Assembly (NCBI RefSeq): GCF_030063145.1
Contig: NZ_JASISM010000012.1
Span: 1 to 46,067, forward strand
Direction of reading: 5' to 3'
Origin: Cryobacterium sp. PH31-L1
GTDB lineage: Bacteria > Actinomycetota > Actinomycetes > Actinomycetales > Microbacteriaceae
Length of the DNA: 46,067 bases
The translations under genes and the position numbers were made by a program. Shown here one piece after another: positions 40,154 through 46,067 of the stretch (positions are counted from its first letter, which is position 1; the number at the start of each line of letters is the position of its first letter). The notes below the pieces were generated by a model. That model made no database searches, had not been told where the DNA came from, and saw nothing but the letters and a program-made list of their open reading frames with translations.

Positions 40154-41820
40154 GTGAGGGCCTCCTTGTCGGATTTGCCGGCCAGGCGGCTGTAGACGCG
40201 GGCGGAGAACGATGGCGTGGATGCGGCCAGGCCGCGGCCCATGGGCCACGTCGTGCCAGATGCGGCGGCCTGGTACGAGTCGAGCCAGTCCAGGCTTTCA
40301 ATGCCCAGGCCGGTCGAGCAGGTTTCCTCGAGCTGCCTGGATGCCCGCGCCAGTTCTTCGCGGGAGCGGACGGAGATGGTCACGAACCCGATCCAGACGG
40401 CGCCGTGGTGCTGCGAGCCGGAGATGAGGTCTTGCCGGCGGCGCCTGGCGGCCGTCATGTGCACGTCGGTATCGTCCGTGTCGAGCTGCCCGGCCTCCCT
40501 CCGGGAGAGGGCTTCGGCCGTGTCGCGGACCAGATCTTGCCGGGCAGCGACTTTCGCCTCCGACGCCGGCACCAGGTGTAGATGGAAGCTGACCGAGCGG
40601 ATGAACTGGATGTCCTTCCCGATCAGCAGGTCCAGCACCCACAGTTGGGTGCGGGCGGCGGTGGCGAGCGCTTCGGCGCGGATCGCGGCGGTGCGGTGCC
40701 ACCACCGCACCGGCAGCCCGGTGAGCGGGTCGATGCTGTCGACGATGTGCGCGGAGAATTCCTCCTCGGCGGGTTCGCCGACCCGGTTCGGGTGCACGTC
40801 GGCGACGAAGTCGATCGGCCGCGACGGGTTCTGCTGATGCCGCACCACCGCCGCCACCTGCCGCGCCGTCAGCACCTCCACCCGGCCAATCTTCGACTCC
40901 GCCAAACCACGCTGAGTCGAGGCGATCTCCTGCCGCATCAACGCCCGCCACCCGTCCCGCCCATCGCCGTATTTGCGAGCGGCGTCGATGAAGGCGGGGG
41001 TGAGCGGCCAGTTCACGGTAACGAAGTGGCGTTGCACCATCGCATCGTTCCCGGTTAGGCGTAGTACTTCTTCGTAGGAGGCGACCGCGTCGACCGGCGC
41101 AGCCGGGTCGAGGTTGTTCAGCACCCAGAATTCCTGCAACGCCGTATCGGCCGGCAGCACCCGAGTGGTGATCTGCACGTCTTGCACGAGAACGGAGGGC
41201 ACGGCGCGGGCGGCGAGGAACGCACCCCAGCCGTGGGCCGCGCGCGCCATCACGCTGGCCGATTCGATCCCGCGCAGCTGCCCGCTGACGGTGAACGTCA
41301 CCGACAGGTAGCTCTGCTCCCCAACGGGGGCATGCCAGGCAATGCCGGGCTCGCCCCGGCCGTATTGCAGCCAGCCGAGCCCGTCCGACCCGTCCGGGTT
41401 CGCCCGCATCGCCACTACCGCCCGGCCCGCCTCCGCAGCAGCCGCCCGGGCCGCCGCGCCCGTGGCGGCGCGGGCCTCGGCAAGAGCCTGCTGGAGCTGG
41501 TCCCACGCCCCGACCTCGTAGGGCACGAACCGGGTCGTGCCATCGTGACTGCGCTTCTTCCACCGGGCGCGCTTGCGCCGCCGGTCGACGATCGATCCGC
41601 GGTGCGTTTTCGCGGTGACCAGGAACGTCACCCCGCAACTGACTGCGGCCGCGGCGAGGGCGGGCCAGCCGATCAGCGGGGTGAACACCATCCCGAACAC
41701 GAGCGAGCAGGCCAGGAAGATGATCCGGGCGCGAGAGTGCGTCCCGCCGAAAAAAGAGCGGTGTCCACTCTCCCCACCCAGATAACGGATGACCGTCCGG
41801 TTACGCAGGTCCGTCATCAT
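40150..41820 (-). CDS. SCO6880-family type IV secretion protein
   Basis: 556 residues. Near the N-terminus it has two hydrophobic helices (IIFLACSLVFGMVFTPLIGW, LAAAAVSCGVTFLVTAKTHR) followed by a basic stretch RRRKRARWKKR. A long cytoplasmic part follows with SYLSVTFTVSGQLRGIESAS, STQRGLAESKIGRVEVLTAR and LDLLIGKDIQFIRSVSFHLH. The layout corresponds to SCO6880-type proteins, which combine VirB3-like membrane helices with a VirB4-like N-domain. Starts at ATG 41820 or 41817, overlapping the previous stop. Operon position between the TrbL-like and ATPase genes is the one known from Streptomyces-type elements. Confidence 0.85.
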   Translation of the reverse strand: MMTDLRNRTVIRYLGGESGHRSFFGGTHSRARIIFLACSLVFGMVFTPLIGWPALAAAAVSCGVTFLVTAKTHRGSIVDRRRKRARWKKRSHDGTTRFVPYEVGAWDQLQQALAEARAATGAAARAAAAEAGRAVVAMRANPDGSDGLGWLQYGRGEPGIAWHAPVGEQSYLSVTFTVSGQLRGIESASVMARAAHGWGAFLAARAVPSVLVQDVQITTRVLPADTALQEFWVLNNLDPAAPVDAVASYEEVLRLTGNDAMVQRHFVTVNWPLTPAFIDAARKYGDGRDGWRALMRQEIASTQRGLAESKIGRVEVLTARQVAAVVRHQQNPSRPIDFVADVHPNRVGEPAEEEFSAHIVDSIDPLTGLPVRWWHRTAAIRAEALATAARTQLWVLDLLIGKDIQFIRSVSFHLHLVPASEAKVAARQDLVRDTAEALSRREAGQLDTDDTDVHMTAARRRRQDLISGSQHHGAVWIGFVTISVRSREELARASRQLEETCSTGLGIESLDWLDSYQAAASGTTWPMGRGLAASTPSFSARVYSRLAGKSDKEALT

Positions 41821-43274
41821 GGGCGATCTCCTCCCAGAGTCGGGGTGTCATCCATCGACTCCGTCACCTGCTCCCCCGCCGTCTGCGCCAAATCCACGCC
41901 CTTCCCGACGACCTCGACACCCTTGTGCGCAGCGGCGATCCCCGCCGCCGCGATCAACGTCGGAACGCCGACAACCGCGCCCGCGCCGGTCGCCGACTCC
42001 GCCGTCCCAACGGCGGCAAGCCCGGTCTCAGCCGCGGCCGCGCCTCCGCCAGCGGCCACACTGGCCCCGGCAGCTCCCGCCGTCGCGGTCGCTGCGCGGC
42101 CGGCGCCGATCGTCGCCCCTTCACCGGCCGCGCCAGTGCCGGCTGCGGCAGCAGCAGCGCGATTACCGATGACCTCCGACAGGCTCCCCGGAGCTGTCGA
42201 GGACTCCGAAACGCGCTCGGTCGTCGAGTCCGTGGACTCTTTGGTGGTTGTTGAGCTGGACCGATCCTGGCTGGAGGGTTGGCCGTAGCGTTCGGTAGCT
42301 TCAGTCATGGTCTGCGCCCCGATGTGCTTCCCAACGTCCACGGACGGACCGGTCGTGCCACCGAAGGCCATCGGAATAATCGGCGCGAACTTCATCAGCA
42401 GAAGCGGCGAGAGCGCGGCCATCAGCAGACCGATGATGGCTACTAGGAGCGACACCATCGATTGCAGACCGAAGTTGTTGCCGAACGCGCTGAGCTGGTT
42501 CGCCGTCATGGAAAACGCCAGACCCAGCAGCAGGAACAGCAACGGGTGTGCGGCAAGAATGCCAATCCACAGCGCGGCGATCTTCAAGCCGAAGGAGCGT
42601 TTGTTCTTGTCGATGATCCACACCAGCCCGAGCGGCAGCAGCACCCCGGTGAAGTACAGCGTCACCAGCTGCACCAACAACATCAGCAGCACCAAGAAAA
42701 GGGCGAAGATCATGCAGATCATCAAGATGACGCCCATGACGATCCCGCCGGTGATACCGACCGGGTCAGCCTGCTCAATCATGGAGCTGAACTGCCCGGT
42801 GACAGTCGTCGCCGTGCCGGTCAGGCCCGCTGCGACAAAAACGTCCGTCAGGGAGTGGAAGAAATTGATCAGCATGATCCCGAACATCGGCCCAAACATG
42901 GCCCCGAGCAGGAACGTCCCAAAATAGAGACCCACGGACTCAACCAGGTCGCGGCCCGCCTGGGCGCCGCGCGCCGTGCGCACCGACTGCGGGATCAACA
43001 ACAACACGGCCACGAAGATCGCCGTGGCGAAGCTGATCTTGTAGGCGCTAATGAACCAATCCGACGTCAAATCCGGCAGCGTCGCACTGGTCAGCGCCGG
43101 CATGATGTCGCGGCTCATGCCCGTCGCCGTGTCGCGAAGCATCTTGAAGGAGTTGCCCCACGGGTCGGACCAATACGACGCGACACCCACTGCAGTGTTG
43201 AAGGCATCGGCGATAGGTTGAACAGGGTTCCACCAACCGTCATCGGTCGCGAGCATGAGTGCCTGCGCGAGCAT
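41817..43274 (-). CDS. TrbL/VirB6-like (SCO6881-type) conjugation membrane protein
   Basis: 485 residues. ATG at 43274 is preferred: GGAGGG lies six bases upstream, and the TGATG overlap with the preceding gene indicates coupling. At least six hydrophobic helices are present, for example ISFATAIFVAVLLLIPQSVR, FLLGAMFGPMFGIMLINFFH, VMGVILMICMIFALFLVLLM and LVAIIGLLMAALSPLLLMKF. A C-terminal Ala/Gly-rich tail of more than 100 residues follows, low-complexity (AAAAAGTGAAGEGATIGAG). The polytopic part is the inner-membrane channel component of the T4SS; the tail has no assigned function. Confidence 0.85.
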   Translation of the reverse strand: MLAQALMLATDDGWWNPVQPIADAFNTAVGVASYWSDPWGNSFKMLRDTATGMSRDIMPALTSATLPDLTSDWFISAYKISFATAIFVAVLLLIPQSVRTARGAQAGRDLVESVGLYFGTFLLGAMFGPMFGIMLINFFHSLTDVFVAAGLTGTATTVTGQFSSMIEQADPVGITGGIVMGVILMICMIFALFLVLLMLLVQLVTLYFTGVLLPLGLVWIIDKNKRSFGLKIAALWIGILAAHPLLFLLLGLAFSMTANQLSAFGNNFGLQSMVSLLVAIIGLLMAALSPLLLMKFAPIIPMAFGGTTGPSVDVGKHIGAQTMTEATERYGQPSSQDRSSSTTTKESTDSTTERVSESSTAPGSLSEVIGNRAAAAAAGTGAAGEGATIGAGRAATATAGAAGASVAAGGGAAAAETGLAAVGTAESATGAGAVVGVPTLIAAAGIAAAHKGVEVVGKGVDLAQTAGEQVTESMDDTPTLGGDRP

Positions 43275-43969
43275 CAGCATCCCTCCGTGAATGGCTGCCC
43301 CACCGAGTACAAACTCTCCGGCGAACGGTTACCGTCCGCATCGAAGATTTTCCAATTCCCGTCTTCCCACACCGTCACAACCGTGATGGCCGAGTTCAGT
43401 GTGGGACTGAGCGCTCCATCGATGACAAAAGCAGTGCCAATCGACACTTCAACTCGATCACCGGCCGCCGATTCCACGTTCCAAACACCGGGAATGGTGC
43501 TCATGTAATACGCGACACCAGGTCCAACGACGCCGCCCGACAGATCGGGCTGACCAGACAGATACCCGGGCAGATCGCTCATTACAGAGTCGCGCGCCAT
43601 CGCGCTGCCACCGACAGCGGCAGCGTCGTCGGCGGATGGATAGGGAAAGCGTTGAATCCACCGCACAAAAGACGCTGCGAAGTCGACTGCGCCGTTGGTC
43701 GTTTGCGGCGCCGCCTTCTGTGCAGCGAGCACCATGGCGGCGTCGCGTGCCTCGCCGCCGAGGCATCCGGTCGGCTCCGCTTCGACCGGTGGCGTACTCG
43801 GCGACGGTGTGCTGCTTGTCACCGGGATTGTCGGTTCAGCCGTGGGTGTGGCGGTGCCGGCCTGGCTGCCGTAGTAGACGGCGCCGGCGATGATGAGGGC
43901 GCCAACGAGGATGGCGGCGCCGACGATCCAGGGCCAGGTGCGGCGGGTGGGTGGTGCGGTCGCATGCAC
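43274..43969 (-). CDS. membrane-anchored conjugation protein
   Basis: 231 residues from GTG at 43969 with AGGAG upstream. One N-terminal helix WPWIVGAAILVGALIIAGAV is followed by a Thr/Pro/Ser-rich linker (TSSTPSPSTPPVEAEP). An extracytoplasmic domain contains AVDFAASFVRWIQRFPYPSA, GVAYYMSTIPGVWNVESAAG and VVTVWEDGNWKIFDADGNRS. The single anchor and small external domain recall VirB8/TcpC-like scaffolds in position, but I do not see a confident family match. It lies between the pilin-like and TrbL-like genes, both overlapping or closely spaced. Confidence 0.7.
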   Translation of the reverse strand: MHATAPPTRRTWPWIVGAAILVGALIIAGAVYYGSQAGTATPTAEPTIPVTSSTPSPSTPPVEAEPTGCLGGEARDAAMVLAAQKAAPQTTNGAVDFAASFVRWIQRFPYPSADDAAAVGGSAMARDSVMSDLPGYLSGQPDLSGGVVGPGVAYYMSTIPGVWNVESAAGDRVEVSIGTAFVIDGALSPTLNSAITVVTVWEDGNWKIFDADGNRSPESLYSVGQPFTEGC

Positions 43970-43977
43970 GAGAGCTC

Positions 43978-44307
43978 CTATCCGAAGACGGCAAGGATAG
44001 CGCCGACGATCACGGCGAGGGCGGCCAGCACGCCAAGGGAGATACCAGCCCACATAGCCTGATTGCGAGCTGTCTTGTACTCGTTCGGGTTGCCGCCGCT
44101 GGAGGCGCTGGCCATCTTGATGATGCCGATGATCAGGAACACGATCGCCAGGATGATGCCGATCCCCCACACCCCGGCGAGGAGCTTCTGCCAAAGCAGG
44201 GTAAATTCCGTCCCGAAGATGGTGAAGTCCGGCAGGATGCCATCGAGTGGGTTGTCAATCGTGCGCACGATGGTGCCCACGAGGGTCTGCAGGGATTCTG
44301 TGAGCAT
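43978..44307 (-). CDS. small two-TM pilin-like protein (VirB2/TrbC type)
   Basis: 109 residues, ATG at 44307 with AAAGG upstream. The N-terminal part has FTLLWQKLLAGVWGIGIILA, the first helix continuing IVFLIIGIIKM. A polar loop SASSGGNPNEYKTARNQ and a second helix AGISLGVLAALAVIVGAILA then reach the end. Two helices joined by a short loop at about 100 residues is the plan of VirB2/TrbC pilins and their Gram-positive counterparts. The position at the beginning of the T4SS gene block, after the ATPase gene, supports this. Confidence 0.65.
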   Translation of the reverse strand: MLTESLQTLVGTIVRTIDNPLDGILPDFTIFGTEFTLLWQKLLAGVWGIGIILAIVFLIIGIIKMASASSGGNPNEYKTARNQAMWAGISLGVLAALAVIVGAILAVFG

Positions 44308-44326
44308 GGCGCTTCGCCTTTCGCGG

Positions 44327-45514
44327 CTATCGGACGGTGGCTTGCAAAGTACGAACGACGCCTGCCGCCGCGGCGGCGAACGCGCGTCGCGTCGGCGGGG
44401 CGAGATGCCCGAGGGTGATCTGCCCGCGCTCAGCAATGTGCGGGTCATACGGGATGGTGAACACCTGCTCGACGCCGGCGTCGGCGATGATCTGATCGAC
44501 CCGGTCGACGACCTGCCGGTTCTCCGGCCGCCCATCGGTCAACCGCAGGATTGTCGCGTGGTCGGCCAGGCTTGCGGCCTTGCCGCCGGCCGAACGCATC
44601 ACGTCCAGCAGCGCGACCGCCTCCAGCACCGCGTCTCCGGCGTTGAACACCGGAATCACCAACGCGTCCGCCGTGTCGACGGCGCCCTGGAACGCGGACG
44701 AGGAAGGTTGGTTGCCGCTGTCCATGACTCGGATGCCGTAGTACTGGTCGACGACTGCCGCGACAGCCGTCACGTCGTCGCGGGTGAGGCGCGGCCTGCG
44801 ACGGACGGTGCCGATCACGGAGGCGAACGAGGTTTGAGGCGCGGTGTAGCCGGCGAGCTGGCCGGCGCTGCTGATGGTGTCGACGTCGCGGACGAGTTCG
44901 CCCATGCCGCGGGCCGGGTTCCCTTCAGCCCGGAACGAGAGGGCGCCGGGGTCGTCGGAGACCTCGAGGATGCACACTGATCCGCCGCGGGCGGCGGCGA
45001 GGACTCCGCCGGCGATGATCGCCGACGGTGTCTTCCCGACGCCGCCTTTCTGGTTGGCAACCAACACGCTCACCGCGCGGGTCCAGGTTGCCTGCCGGAT
45101 CGTTTCCTCATCCCGGCGCAGCGCCTCGGCCTGCTCGCGCTCCGCCAGCTCCGCGGGCCCTGGCGTGATCGACAGCCCGAGGCGGGAGAGGATGCCGCGC
45201 AGGCCGCGCTGCGCGCCCTGCGCTGGTGGGGCGGTGGAGAGTAGTCCGAGGTTGTGGTCGGCGCCGCCGAACAGGTCGGCCAGAGCCGGTTCCGAGGGGC
45301 GTCCCGCCGGCTGCTGCGGCGTCGCGGCGGCCGGCGCACCAGTCTCGTCGACGGCCCGGAGCTCTGGGGCCGTGACTGCAGGGCGTTCGTGGGTGGGGGC
45401 ATCTGCTTCGATGTAGCCCTGGGCGCGTGAGGCGCCGCGAAAGGCGGTGCTGACGGGTGGGTCGGTGTGCTGGTTCGTGGTCTGTGTCGTTGTTGCCTGA
45501 TTCTGAGTGGACAC
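44327..45514 (-). CDS. MinD/ParA-like P-loop ATPase of the conjugation module
   Basis: 395 residues from GTG at 45514, with GAGGGAGA about seven bases upstream. The first 150 residues are Pro/Ala/Gln-rich and disordered-looking. The ATPase domain begins VSVLVANQKGGVGKTPSAII (deviant Walker A, about 156-162), with VCILEVSDDPG and YYGIRVMDSGNQPSSSAFQG as further MinD/ParA motifs. The usual second Thr/Ser after KGGVGKT is Pro here. It probably positions the transfer machinery or partitions the element. It is the first gene of the leftward block 45514-37612. Confidence 0.85.
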   Translation of the reverse strand: MSTQNQATTTQTTNQHTDPPVSTAFRGASRAQGYIEADAPTHERPAVTAPELRAVDETGAPAAATPQQPAGRPSEPALADLFGGADHNLGLLSTAPPAQGAQRGLRGILSRLGLSITPGPAELAEREQAEALRRDEETIRQATWTRAVSVLVANQKGGVGKTPSAIIAGGVLAAARGGSVCILEVSDDPGALSFRAEGNPARGMGELVRDVDTISSAGQLAGYTAPQTSFASVIGTVRRRPRLTRDDVTAVAAVVDQYYGIRVMDSGNQPSSSAFQGAVDTADALVIPVFNAGDAVLEAVALLDVMRSAGGKAASLADHATILRLTDGRPENRQVVDRVDQIIADAGVEQVFTIPYDPHIAERGQITLGHLAPPTRRAFAAAAAGVVRTLQATVR

Positions 45515-45960
45515 AAGAAAATCTCCCTCTCTAGGACTCGATACGGTGCTCGTCAATCACCACAACAACACAGCGATTGGCATCAGTGACGGGGTTGGCC
45601 GAGCGCCGACGGATTGTGGCAACAGCCGGGCCTATTGCTGCCAGCGGGGCTGTCGTATCCGTTCGAGCGGACCGGGTGCGCACCGTCACTTTTTCCTTTC
45701 TGTGCGGCGTCGTTGCCGTCTACGTCGAGAGTAATGCTCACCTCTGACATTGGAGGCGACACACCGCCAAGAAGACACAAAATGCCCTCGAAAAGTCCCG
45801 GCGGCAACAACCAGTTCGGGACCTGGGTAGGCCTCAGGCTGGGTTGGCGGGTAGTGGCGGCAGGACGATGCAAGGACCTGAATGGAAGCGGCTGGCGCCG
45901 CTGCAACCCCCAAATTTTGAGCCGCGTTCGCGGCCTGTTTTTGAAGGGCTTGTTTGACCT
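45515..45960. other. intergenic region between the ATPase gene and element C
   Basis: About 446 bp without a confident gene; it should hold the promoter of the conjugation operon. Several short minus-strand frames exist (for example from ATG 45750), but none looks like a real protein. The ORF starting at 45974 within copy C ends at 45834 after 46 codons. Confidence 0.4.
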
Positions 45961-46067
45961 TTCCGGCCGGTCATCGTAGCTCGCTTCGCGCCTGCGTTCC
46001 CAGATTCTCAGACGCGGTCGCAGGCTCCCTTATTTCGCCTGAGATTCTGGGCACTTTCGGCTCTCCC
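45961..46067 (-). repeat. repeated structured element, copy C (inverted, window edge)
   Basis: Read on the minus strand it matches copy A over about 107 bp with only about five differences (three substitutions, and one substitution plus one insertion near the left end). The core, the pairing arms and the terminal CTACGATGACCGGCC are all present. The ATG at 45974 would start MTGRKGQTSPSKTGRERG. The outer part of the element runs past the window edge. Orientation is opposite to A and B, so it points at the conjugation operon from the right. Confidence 0.6.

Noticed and set aside
45583..45906. Minus-strand frame upstream of the ParA-like gene
   Set aside because: Pro/Arg-rich sequence with no ribosome site at its start and no similarity to known transfer proteins.
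1..46067. CRISPR arrays
   Set aside because: No regularly spaced short direct repeats were seen; the repeats found are single dyads and three dispersed copies of a longer element.

Overview
The window reads as high-GC actinobacterial DNA, most like the family Microbacteriaceae. This rests on GTG/TTG starts, tightly overlapping genes, an Asp23/AmaP stress cluster and SCO6880-type conjugation genes. It is either part of a large plasmid or a chromosomal stretch carrying several accessory islands. No rRNA, complete tRNA, CRISPR array or replication initiator was seen.

Region 1 (1-2733) holds the 5' part of an SRPBCC gene, a truncated IS256-family transposase, and a coupled pair encoding a haem-oxygenase-like diiron enzyme and a CDGSH iron-sulfur protein. 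Region 2 (3023-12155) is a stress and envelope cluster. An ECF sigma factor, a zinc-finger/Asp23-like hybrid and a small Asp23-like protein run leftward. Opposite them run Asp23, DUF2273, an Asp23-like protein, a DUF6286-like protein, AmaP, several small membrane proteins, two GlsB paralogues, a PRC-barrel/DUF2382 protein, a TM-helix channel-like protein and a second DUF2382 protein. Region 3 (12445-18411) is metabolic: a YbdK-type carboxylate-amine ligase, glycogen debranching enzyme GlgX, and a lipid-type trio of lipase, diacylglycerol-kinase-like protein and alpha/beta hydrolase.

Region 4 (18545-23342) is rearranged. It has a frameshifted IS110 transposase, a BLUF photoreceptor, and a broken signalling locus made of a frameshifted secreted protein, an intact LuxR-type response regulator and a histidine kinase stub. 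A serine resolvase with flanking inverted repeats follows. Region 5 (23735-34263) is a defence-type island: a DUF6602 nuclease-like protein, an XRE/ImmA-type metallopeptidase with a PIN-like partner, a complete type I restriction-modification operon (hsdM-hsdS-hsdR) and a PD-(D/E)XK-like protein.

Region 6 (34377-46067) is a conjugation module. It contains a ParA/MinD-like ATPase, a pilin-like protein, a membrane-anchored protein, a TrbL/SCO6881-like channel protein, an SCO6880-type protein, a VirB4/TraG-like ATPase, a cell-wall hydrolase, an NrdH-type redoxin, a DUF3846 protein and several hypotheticals. Neither a relaxase nor a clear coupling protein is inside the window. The module is bracketed by a near-identical inverted copy of a roughly 107-bp DNA element, with a diverged third copy inside. 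In each copy a conserved core sits between inverted-repeat arms, and the arms of the third copy differ in sequence yet still pair. Each copy ends at the start codon of an ORF beginning MTG. I read these as candidate transfer origins or a related structured regulatory element, and they are the least explained feature of the window.
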